A DNA stretch of 64,000 nt, from assembly GCA_964020085.1 (NCBI GenBank), contig OZ026603.1, positions 9,152,426 to 9,216,425 of the forward strand, read 5' to 3'. Positions 35,701 to 48,700 of the stretch are shown here, in pieces. The stretch's first letter is position 1; each line of letters starts with the position of its first letter. The DNA is from Micromussa lordhowensis. Lineage: Eukaryota > Cnidaria > Anthozoa > Scleractinia > Lobophylliidae. The position numbers and the translations under genes were made by a program. Below the pieces are notes generated by a model. The model was not told where the DNA came from. It did not search any database and saw nothing but the letters and a program-made list of their open reading frames with translations.

Positions 35701-38700
35701 ATATATTGACCTCTTATAAGGAGAAATTATATGTTGAATACTTTTTGTACGCACCTTTTTCACTGTTTCCAGTATCACTGCTGGGTTATTCACGCTGAAG
35801 AAAGACCTTCGTTTAAAACCTGCAAATACACCAAAAACGTAAATTCAAAGTAGTGTAGACAGATAAAACATGATTATATCGTCTCCCCCTTTGAAAAAAT
35901 TTATTTTTTATAAATTACTTCAATTGCGAACCTTCAAAATTCGGATTCCAGGATGTGAAGGGACCATACGCAGCTATTTTTGTTTTGTCGCGTTTTTTAT
36001 TTGGACTGGTTGCCGGGACTCGTCAAAACTTCGTCAAAAATTACCACTTTACAGAGAAATGAGAAGAAATTTGGGGCAGTGTCACCTCGAAGTGCGTGGT
36101 GGGAACGTTACTGGGAAAGTAACGGTCCCACAACGGTCCCACAAGAGACTGGCGGGTGAGACTCGCCCCAGATTTCTTCTCGTTTCTATACTGGCGAATG
36201 TGTTCTTGAGCGGTTCGCTTCAATGGCAAGAAACAGCCCTTCCTGCACACAGCGAAAACCGAGAAAATAAACAATACCCTTATAACATAACAGAAAGCTT
36301 TCACTTACCTTCACAAACAGAGCCTGGTACAACGCAAATTGGCTGGTTAAAGTTGTAGGCATGTTGAATTACTCCGGCTCTTTGGAAAGTACCTTGGAAA
36401 TACAACAGGAATGAGTATAGCAAACCACTAATGAAGCTATTTCTTTAATGTCAAGTGTGTGATTAATACTATTGCAATAACCGCAATGATCACGGAGCGG
36501 TTTTAACTTGTGTCGAAAAGTAACTGGTTTTGAATCACTACGCTACACGATTCGCATAAAAAAATTCGCGCCACTTTTTCATCCAATCGGAATGAAACCA
36601 AACCAGAACCAAAACTAATCGTGCCTCGCTCATACGTTTTCTCGCGCTTTGCATCAGCCACATTTATTTATTTCGGGTATTGATTAGTTCATTGTATTCT
36701 ATGTGTCCTTTGCGATTGGCCAGAGTGATAACTTTGGCTTTAGTTTAACACACTCAATTGAAAACTGTTCTAATAATGTTATCAATAATGACGACGACGG
36801 CTATGATAATGCAGAATCGACGAAGCTAAAGCTAAGAGAGCTGGATAATAAAAGGTTGATATATCAATTTTCATCAACACTTCGACTTTGATTCAAAAAA
36901 ACCCGACGATTTAAATCCGAGGTGCTTTTTGCCTCTGTTCTGAACGAGTCCTCGTGCAAAACCTTGTTGATGAAGATGAGTTCAGTTTCAACGGTTTTGC
37001 ACGAATACTCGTGTTGACATGGAGGTGAAACGCAAGTTCGAAAAAGCCTATCAGGGTCACGGTAGCTCTAAGTAACGCAAGGAAAACGCTATGCACAAGT
37101 TTAATTACTGAATAAACCATTCAAGGGTTTAAAAACAGCAGTAACAATTTAAATAACTATGACTATGACGATCAGATTCATACCCGAGTGCGGAAAAACT
37201 GCGTACGAGAATTCGTGTGATCCCATATCAGCTTCCTCATCCGGGGACTTGGGCGAACGTAGTCTGTCAAATAGACACAGCAACAATAACATTTCTACAA
37301 ACTTTGCAGTGAATGGTTACCGTACTCATTAAGGGGCTGACGAGCAGTAACAAGGGGCCAAGTTATGGAGACAGAGAGCAAGACAGTAGCCTACATGCAA
37401 GAAAATAGAGGTGAACTTACTTCGTTCGACATATTTAAATTTCTTGAGAACGCAAGCTATACAATTCAAAGGATTTTTCGCGTGCGAAAATTAGACATCG
37501 GTGAAAATTGAGCTCTCTGTGTGTAGTATTGAAGAACATGTTCGCTTTTAAAAACTGCAAAATTTCGCAGTGGCAAAAGCGATAACGAAGCTGGCCATAG
37601 ACTCTTTCCGACTTACTTCTCTAGCAACTCGAACCACGCCCTTTTAATATTCAGAGTAGCTATTTGCAAGAGACCGAGGCGCTTATGTCAATCATCATCC
37701 AATGAGGCAAACATTGAAAACAAAAAATTGCCTGTAGACCATAGAGATGACGCCATAAGAGGTTTAAATCTTTGAAATAAGACCTTTTGCTTCACTCGTG
37801 GTTCCAATTGAAACATTATTAGTGGGTTATCTCTTTGACTTACTAGAATGTTAGTTGCCCATTGAACATTGCCGATTTGTGAAAGGATAGTACAGGGCAT
37901 TATGGGATATGATAGGACTACGTATTGCACTCTGATAAACACAAGTCACTTACAGTGAGATGTACATGACGTAGTCACTTACAGTGAGATGTACATGACG
38001 TAGTCACTTACAGTGAGATGTACATGACGTAGTCACTTACAGTGAGATGTACATGACGTAGTCACTTACAGTGAGATGTACATGACGTTGGCGTGAGTGG
38101 AGTAGCCATACTTGCAGTCAGTCATTAATGCCACGCCCCAGTCGTGCTCGGACAAATCAGCCCACTTGTGACCACAAACCTGTTCAGTGCAAATTGATGG
38201 AGACTCGCATGATTGAGTAATCGTGTATACGTCGTCTCGAACTAAAACAACGACATTAATTTGACTTGTATTTAAGAAACAGAGATTTTTATTGAGTTTG
38301 GGACGAGGAGAAATGATGCGGGAACACCAACGCAGGCGAATCTTTCCACAGCTTTTTCGAGTTCTCCCAAATAATCACGAGAGTTTCGTTTATTCCATCG
38401 GAACACGAAGAAAACGTTTTCGTTTGCTTCTGAGAAATACGGAGAGGAAAAGGAAGACGTATCACTAGTTCAGTTCGATTATCAAAATGAAATTATCGCA
38501 CATTCAAAGGCACATGACACGACACAGAGAACAAACACATGAAAGCAGGAAGTTGCAGACGGACAGACAGACAGACCGACAGACAGACGGACGGACAGAC
38601 AGACGGACAGACAGACAGAGAGATAGACAGACCCTACCTCATACTTGGCCCAGTCCCAGCTGGTGTTGCAGTGTGTGGGCCGTTGTAAGTGACCAAACTG

Positions 38701-41700
38701 AATCTCGTATGTTGCGTTCATCGAACGAACATCGAATGGAAATTCCACCTTTAAGAACTTTCGGTTCTCGTGCCAGTCAACCTGTGATAAACAGCGTTTG
38801 CTACCAGTAATAATGTATGTACATTATTTTATTTCCTATCTAGCCAGCAAGATTTGCACGCGATTGCTCTGTTTCGGCGCCAAAGCAACCAGGAAATTAT
38901 CGCGAAACAAAGCACTTGCGCACGAAATCAAATCAAATCAACGTCTGAAATCCTATAACCTAACCAGAAACGTAATGGCACGTGTAATTTAGCGTAAGTA
39001 ACACGAACCCTGTTTTTCTTTTCAAAACATCATAAAAATTTATAACGAATCTCACGTTAACATTACTTAACGCATGTACACTCTCAAATAATTCATCACG
39101 TGAGTAATAAAAATAGCCTCGTCAAACTTACGTTATTTAACTAATAATCCATAACAACAACTTATACACCCTTGTTTTAAAGTCTTTACTTAGTAGGCTC
39201 CCTGCAGGGACAGCCAGCTAGTGGTGTTGACATGTATAAATAAAATTGATTCATTCATTCATTATGGACTTTGATTGGACAAACATTTACACACAATAAC
39301 TTGCCTTTGTGTAGAATTTAACATACGGGGCACCTGCATCTAAAGACACGATTTGCTTAAGAGAACTTTGGTCGCTGATCCTCAAAGAAAACTGCAGAAG
39401 AAAAGCGTTTCAATCACATGAGCACAGGGAAACTTCAAAGCCTGGACACATGGTGAAACGTACACATTGTACAGAATGCACAACGCGTGTCTCCTTATGT
39501 TATTGCACACACTTTCTCAAGCAGAAAACTCGGTTTTTACTCACAGTCCTTTTGTAAGTTTACTCATCTTGGCCAAAAGTTTCAGGAATTTGCACCACAC
39601 ATGCGGCCTCAATAAAAGAAAAAGAGAAAGCGCAGTCGTGCATTTGTTTGCATGAAATGACGGGAAAACAAGCGTGATGCGCAGAACGTGTGCGCCCTAA
39701 CAAAAGGAGCCACCTTCCTGCAATTGTTACGCGCAATTGCAAGGTTACAACACATTTCTACTACTGTTCGATTTTGCACAACAAATTCATGGAATGTGAT
39801 TCTAAAACATGAAACATAGCGCGCAATGGCGAGGCACAATTTTAAATCCTTCCGATTCTTCTGACTATCTTATCTCTAACCCAAAGAGCACATTTTGTTA
39901 CACCTTGTTTCCTATAAAGACTAACCAGCTGTGGTTTAAACCCTCCCCCTGCCTCCAAGATCAAAAGGGCACAAGGATCATTTTTCTGCAATGAAATACA
40001 ATATGCCTGCAAAAGCATGCTATTTAACAATTCGATTATGAGCTCAAGATTTCTATCGCGTGAAAGTTGACGACGGCGTAGTTCACATATACTAAACGTT
40101 TCGCAATTTGGCTAACAACCGCGCACTACTACAACACTTTCTACAACAGACTATATAATGAGTAGCGTAGCCTATAAGAAAACGGTACTAGTGATAGACC
40201 GCTAGTATATTTACTAAAATTGTGATATTTACCTCAACTGAGACTCTAAGGGGACCTTCCTGCAAGATCTTGAATTCTCCAGATGATGTGGGAAGCAACA
40301 GTTTTCTGTTTGAATCGAAATAAACTGTCTATCATCAAGTGAATAAATCAATTACACTGCAACATTTTAGAAACCTTCACCGCCCAAACACAGTTTTTCT
40401 TCTATCTACATTTTTAGTCCTAACTTTTTCAATACAGACAGAGCGGGTGAAAAGATAAACATCAGAATGTCCGTAGCGGTAGTGGTGGGGAGGGGAGGGT
40501 GGAGAGGGGCCCTTGCTATAGTCCTCTACTGACACACACCTGGTTTCCAGGTAATACGGCATCACATCCCAAGCATCCCAAAACAATGGAATGTCATCAA
40601 ACAGTATGAACTGGTTTCCAGAATAACCAGGACTGATCGCTTCCCTGAAAACAAATAAATAATAATACTAATAATTTAGAATGACAATTAGCGATATGAA
40701 AAGTGAACGACTTATCAAGTTCGAAATACATGATAAAATTGAATGAATATAAATAGTAAAAATGAAGTGAAAATATTTAGGGAATTAAGAGGATGTTGAA
40801 ATATTCAATTGTAATGTAAAGAGTTTAGCGCAAACAGAATCTGACTGCGTGTTGAGTTTTGGTTTTGTTCCTGATGAACAGCATCTCGTAAATTAAGCAA
40901 TTAAACTTTGTGCGGCATTTCTTTTAAGCTGTAAATTGGTCTTGTAGATTAGTTGCTTGCAGCTTGTGCTCTCCTTTCAGGTGTTTACCAATAGCAGAAT
41001 ATTTATGCTCGGCGATGCGTTTCATTACCAGAAATAATAACAATAATAATAAAACTTCGGTTAATTTGTTTGTAAAACTAAGTTATGTTCTGTTTATTTG
41101 GTTTAATACTTTTGTCGTGGTACGCTTTTTTGTTGCAGTTTATACCGTTTGAAGACAAAGGAGAAAGAGAAACGCGGTCATATACCCAAAGATATTTTGC
41201 ACTTGCGCAGATGGCAAATATTCTTTGCACTCTATGGTGGGTTACAGTGATTCACTAACTTTTTTGGTCAACGCTCGCAAAACGTCTCAGAGCTTCTTAC
41301 AAGGATTATATTTTTCACAAGATCAAGTATATCTGAGGCCACATTATCCTTACTATAGGGAACTCGCGAGAATCTTTTATTCTAATTAAACGCAAGAGAA
41401 CTACGCCAAAGGAATTTGAAAACAGAGCTTTATGTCTAAGGTTAGGCCTACCGTCTACACTAATTCTGTCACTCGGCAGATTGAATTAGCCAACTCTAAG
41501 GAATTTTAAAAAGTCTATAAGTAATAAATATGTAGTTAATAATTCTAAGCTCGATCATTTTACTATTCATAGAACCTTCTAATAATTTTAACATAGTTTG
41601 GGAGTACTGTGTGAATATTTTTACTTTTTATCAATATTATTATTAATGGACCACAATGAAAACTACTGAATTTTTAGTAATTGTGTCATCCAATAAAGTT

Positions 41701-44700
41701 ATTATTATTATTAAACGTGATTATTTCAATAACCTGCTTAGAACTCAAGCCTCTAAACTATGGTCTTCCATTAGAAAGCTCATACCTAGGAAAAACAAGG
41801 TTGCAGTGCAAGAAATTTCGCTTGATGATGCAACCTTTACAGACAGTTTGGATATTTTTTTTATTGCTAAGTTTTTTTTTACGTCAGTAGGTACTCGTCT
41901 TAGAAGTCTTCTTCCTACATTGAATGATTTCGACAGCTCAAATTATCCTGACTTTGTATTTAAAGAACGACAAGTCAGATTTGCTCGCAAAGAATTGTCA
42001 TCGCTGTGTGTCAACAAATCTTCTGGCGTCAAGGATATTCACTCACGCTTGCTTGAAGTCCATCTATCTAATCCGTCACGAAAACAGAGCTTTTCGAAAA
42101 CCGCCTTCAAACCGGAGAGTTTGAAAACGCCGGCTTTTTGTTTTAGTGTGGACGGAAAGCATTTTGAAAACGGAGCTTTTCGAAAACGCTGGCGTAACGA
42201 TAATCATGTGATTTCCCTGACCGAGTTTTTTCAAACACAAATCCAAATTTCTCTGGCGTAATGTGGACGGAACTCATTTGATGGGTTTTCAGGGTGAAAC
42301 CTCTGTTTTCAAATTCTTCCGGCGTAGTGTGGACTAAGCTTAAGGGAATTAGGAGAGGTAGCTATTGTTGTTAAGACAATGCCTTACAACAAGTAACATC
42401 ATGTTTTGTGTGTGTAACAAAAGAACCGCTTTCCATGTCAAATTTTATTCAATAAAGAAACATTTTGTTGAAAAACCAAAATAAGAACATTACCAATAAG
42501 TCAGTTGAAGTTATAATTAGTAGGCTAAAATTTAGCATAACGGCCTCCTTATTTCCCTTTCTTCCCTAAACATTTTGTGTTACGAATAGCTGCTACTTTT
42601 AAAGGCCTTTGCCGTTGTAACGAAATATTATACACATGCATAGTTGGCGATGTTTCGTTTGGGTCTATGTACAGCTCAGGTCGGCAAGGAGCAATCAAAC
42701 CAGCGAAAAGGTTGTTGGTAAAAGAAAAATAGTATTTTAATTATATTAAACCAGAAATTAAATAGATCTATGTCGCATTTTTTGGAATTCGAGCAAGCAA
42801 TTTACTGAATTTGAGAAGAATGGGTCCCGTCTGGTTTCTTGGAGCGTTTCGCGTTTAAAATGAAAATAATATAATTTAAGTACAGTGAATCGTGAATTCG
42901 TGAATCTGAATGAGCCCAAATTGAGTAGGTCTCAATTACTCGAAGTACCTTAACGAGCTGCATTCGAGTATATCGCCGTAATAACATTTAAATGTTCAGA
43001 GTGATTTCAATTGAGTAGCTTTCAAATACTCAACGCATTTTTTAACGAGCAGCATTCAAGTATATCACCTGAGTAACTTTTGAATATTCCGAGCGATTTC
43101 AAATTGAGTGGCTCTCAATTACTCAGAGTATTTTAACGAGCAGTATTCTACTACATCGAGGAACTTTCAATTACTCGGAGCGATTTGAAATATGTCTTGA
43201 ACTTGAGCACTCTACATTGAAAAGTTTCTCAATCATTAGAGTTTGATATTTTTACATTCACTTAAAAATGTTTGTTTGGTTGTTTCGTTCTTAGAAACCC
43301 GTTTGACCGGTTTGAGCATGACGTCAGTGCTTTCTCATTGGTAGTCAACCCTTCCTTTGTTCTTTCGCTATATAAGCGCGATACCATCCGGATGGTTTGG
43401 CGGCATGTTTACTCGACTACAGCAAACACTTCTCTCCTTTAAAATACAATACAACACATTACAATACAACATAACAAGACTCAACCCATACAACCCAGTG
43501 CAACACAACACAATACCATACAACACAATACCATGCAACACAATACCATGCAACATAACACAACACATTACAACACAATACAATACAAAAGAATACAATA
43601 CAATACAATACATTACAATACAATACAATACAAAACAATACAACACAACAGAATACAACACAACAAAACACAACCCAACCCATACAATGCATTGCAACAC
43701 AACACAACACTACACTACACTACACTACACTATACTAGACTAGACTACACTACACAACACAATACAACATAATACGGTACCAAACAATACAATACAACAC
43801 AACACCACAGAATACAATGGAGCACAACACAATACCATACAACACAACACAATACAGTACAACACAATACAACACAAAACAATACAATACAATATAATAC
43901 AAAAGAACACAACACAACAGAATACAATGGAACACAACACAATACAGTACAACACAATACAGTACAACACAACACAACAGAATACAATGCAACTCAACAC
44001 AATACGATACAACACAATACAGTACACTACACTACACTACACTACACAATACAATACAATACAACACAATACAGTACACTACACTACACTACACAATACA
44101 ATACAATACAATACAATACAATACAACACAACACAACACAACACAACACAACACAACACAACACAACACAACACACTACACTACACTACACTACACTACA
44201 CTACACTACACTACACTACACTACACTACACTACACTACACTACACTACACTACACTACACTACACTACACTACACAACACAACACAACACAACACAATA
44301 CAGTACAGTACAGTACAGTACACTACACTACACTACACTACACTACACTACACTACACTACACTACACTACACTACACTACACTACACTACACTACACTA
44401 CACTACACTACACTACACAACACAATACAATACAATACAATACAGTACAGTACACTACACTACACTACACTACACTACACTACACTACACAATACAATAC
44501 AATACACTACACTACACTACACTACACTACACTACACAATACAATACAATACAGTACACTACACTACACTACACAATACAATACAGTACACTACACTACA
44601 CTACACTACACTACACAATCATACAGTACACTACACTACACTACACTACACTACACTACACAATACAATACAATACAATACAATACAGTACACTACACTA

Positions 44701-45140
44701 CACTACACTACACTACACTACACTACACTACACTACACTACACTACACTACACTACACTACACTACACTACACTACACTACACTACACTACACTACACTA
44801 CACTACACTACACTACACTACACTACACTACACTACACTACACTACACTACACTACACTACACTACACTACACTACACTACACTACACTACACTACACTA
44901 CACTACACTACACTACACTACACTACACTACACTACACTACACTACACTACACTACACTACACTACACTACACTACACTACACTACACTATACAATACAT
45001 TATTATCCAACTCTGCTTCGTAGAGTACAAATATCGCGCGAAACGAGTACAAATATCACACGATATTTGTACTCGTCTCATTCCTCCCGGCCGCGTGAAG
45101 TTCAAAACCTTGGCAAGTCAGAATTTTGGGAAAAGAAATC

Positions 45141-45172
<32 letters not shown>

Positions 45173-45662
45173 GTGTGTAGTATCGCTGTATATTTTTACT
45201 CGTTGTTTGTATTTTGACTCGCCCTACGGGCTCGTCAAAATACCGCACAACTCGTAAAAATATACAGCGATACTACACACCAAAACGTCTAATAAGATAT
45301 ATATACACTACACTACACTACACTACACTACACTACACTACACTACACTACACTACACTACACTACACTACACTACACTACACTACACTACACTACACAT
45401 TACAATACAATACAATACAATACAATACAATACAACACAATACAACACAATACCATACAATACAACACAACACAATGCTGCACAAAACAATAAAATACAT
45501 TATTATCCAACTCTGCTTCGTAGAGTACAAATAACGCACGAAACGAGTACAAATAACGCACGAAACGAGTACAAATATCACACGATATTTGTACTCGTCT
45601 CATTCCTCCCGGCCACGCAAAGGTAAAAAAGTTACCAAGTCAGAATTTTGGGAAAAGAAATC

Positions 45663-45694
<32 letters not shown>

Positions 45695-45749
45695 ATGTGT
45701 AGTATCGCTGAGAATTTTTACTCGTTGTTTGTATTTTCACTTGCCCTAC

Positions 45750-45785
<36 letters not shown>

Positions 45786-48700
45786 CCAGTGATACTACAA
45801 CACAACACAGTACAGAACAGTACAGTGCAGTACGGTACAACACAACACAACACAACACAACACAACACAACACAACACAACACATGTAGAACGATTCATC
45901 TAGAACATATACTTGTTATGGTCGTGACTTGACACAGAAAAGAGGACGAATTTTAAAACTAATGCACTTTTAAAATGATTTTTTTGCAGAGCCGCTAGTT
46001 AAAAAACTTGACAGAGCAGTTCTCTATAATCCACAGGGCTAGTTCGCAGTTTATGGTTGAAAGAGTAGCGCTTGCTGTGCTTTAAAACAATTGTTAAAAA
46101 ATCAACCACAGCTGCAATACCTGCCACTGGCCTTGTGCACAAGACTTCTCACCAGGCCTCCGCGAACCAATTCAGCCCGGACCAAGGCATTCTCCAAAAC
46201 AACAGAGCCCTGTGACATGACAGAATTAAAGCACAACATATCTATTAGTATATCTAGGTAAGACAATTTCACCTAGGGAGCGAACTTTACCAGCCAAGGG
46301 GGGTGGGGAAGACTTTCACCAGCCAGTTCAAAACGGAATACAGTTTGCTGCTAAAATTTGAATTCTCGAACGACAAGAATATTGTTTCTATGGAAATAAA
46401 AAAGCCTTAATTTCTCACCTGGTCAAATGATACAGACACGGGATGAACTTCACTTGGACTTTCCACCACGTTGCTAATACTCATGCTCGGAGCCGAAACC
46501 AATACTGAAACAAACAGATAGATTAGCCGTAAGATTGGCACAGCTGTAGTAGTTTGGGCGAGAGCATTCAGCAAGGAAGAGGGGAGGCATTTTCTTACGG
46601 TTAACGCGCTGTAAAAGAGAGTTAGAGTCTGGCGACGTTTTGTTGTTCATACGCGTTTAACGTTACCATCGCCACGTTTCTCTCAACCTCAGTTTGCACT
46701 AGCTACTGAGCAATAAAAAGATGAAAAATTCAAAGGGACGAAAACTGTTAAGGCGGCTTATGTTGTGTATATACACGGCTCTTCTTTACATCATTTAGCA
46801 AAACATAAACCAAATGTAACCAAAACTGGCTGCCCTTCAAGTATAATCTGAACGAGTACAAAAAGAATGATTTCAAAACTCATCAGCACGTTGTACATAG
46901 CGTTATGGATATTGCTTAATGTTTAAAATATTCCAATACTTCCTAAATAAATCTTACCCAACGTTTTTCCTTCCTTTGAGCTTTGTTTCCTCGTTGAAGA
47001 CTTTTCCTCTGAGGATAAGCCTTCCCATAGTTTATCAGGAATAGCGACTACTTCATCTCTCGGCCAACAAAGCGTGTTTATAAGGACAGGTTTGGTCACG
47101 TGGTCCTTCTCGCCAAAGTTGAGCTGAAATTCATGAATTCAAGTTTATCAGGGCCTCTGAATTGGGTAACAAAACATTAAGTTTGATTATGTTTCAGAAT
47201 GGCGTTAATTTAGATAATATGCAGGCGTGTTATCTCTATTTATACCATGCCTTAGAAAGTACAGCCAATCAGAATACAGGAGAGCCGTTCTAAATTCGAC
47301 GGCGGTATTTATACATCCAACGTTCCCATCATGCGCCGCGCGTATGTCGCATTGATTGTGTTTGCCATGCACTGTATTTTCTATGGCGCGATAAAAAGGC
47401 GAGTGTGTACTGATACCAAAAAATGCAAATGACAAGTGGGAGATTCCAAGCTAAGATATACCACTCGAAATTGTTGCATAACTAGTTCAATAGTACTATT
47501 TCATACCTGCGATATAACTTTGGAACAACTGTCGTGAAATATTCGCCCGGTACTTTCAAGAATTTCTGTTAGTTTTAAGATAAAATAATTTAAATTAGGA
47601 ATAACTTGAACTTTTCCTATGAGCAGAAGTTCGTAATGTCAGATCAGGCATTTAATACCTCCTGCTATGAGGTTTAAACTGCACCAACTTGTCGTTGCAA
47701 TTAAAATAGTACAAATTGCACTCCCCTATCCCTGGAAATTCGAACTACATACAAAATGGATACGTTTGCCAGTGTTTTGCCTGCAGTACAGATTTACCTT
47801 TGTAACTTTGCATAGCATCGTCAGCAGCCTGTTATAATAAAGAAAGATTGATATAAATGAGAAGATGATTTTTCTGTTAGTGATACAGGTATGCTCGGAG
47901 AGAGAAGATAAGGAATCCCGAGTTCTTCAACTAGGAGTCGAAAATCATCTTTCCATAAAGAGGGATTGTAAGACTATCTTGTAAAGAAACTGTTGTGCTG
48001 TAACGAGGTAATTTAAAACTCACTAAGATATCAAAAAGTAAATCCTGACTTCAAACCATTTATTAACAGGACCAAAAACACATCACCTGTTTAATACAAC
48101 TTCCTGGTAATATATCGTGAAATTGATTCAAAAGCATAAGTTTCCAGATCCTTAGAAATTCGTCCGCTGGATAAAATGCTGGGAAAGTAATCAAATGAAA
48201 CATTCAACCAACATCAATGATCGCACCTCAACAACATACTCCCTTTAAACAAGAATCGGAGCCTCTGGACTGAACTACAGAGTTGTAAAGTCTCAAAGGC
48301 CCCGTTTAAATTAGCAATGCGTAAGTCCGTGAAACCAGGGAGTTTAAGAAATCAGTAAGCGACGCCGAGGACAACATCGATTAAAAAATGATTTTATATT
48401 TTACCTACGAAACTCGCGATACTCTAAAGTCATTTTCCTTTGTTTCTTTGTGTCAAACCTGTCACGAAACTGAATCTGGGACAGAGCAAAACAGTTGAAA
48501 TAAAAATAAAAAAATTAACCGCCGTGGTTCACGTTCTCTGGACAACGCAGAATTTGGTCATTTCACGTTGTTGTTTTGCACAGGACGGCAAAGAATATGT
48601 ACCAAAAATGTATAACGCACGTGCACAGCCATTGTTCTGCTCATTTAACCTTTTTAAAATCCCTGCTGTAGAAGAACAAACCTTTTAGAGCACTCAACAA

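Noticed and set aside
35870..36358. 162-codon plus-strand open frame
   Set aside because: It runs antisense over a MAN2C1 exon (36309-36392) and has no recognisable domain.
37944..38088. CRISPR-like direct repeats
   Set aside because: The 29-bp copies abut with no spacers, and the context is a eukaryotic splice junction.
43927..45180. 417-codon open frame rich in Tyr, Thr and His
   Set aside because: It is a translation of the ACTAC/AATAC pentanucleotide array. The unit has no stop in this frame, and similar frames occur on both strands.
47205..47435. Minus-strand 76-codon frame in a MAN2C1 intron
   Set aside because: It lies between exons 21 and 22, has no family similarity and contains repeat-like sequence.
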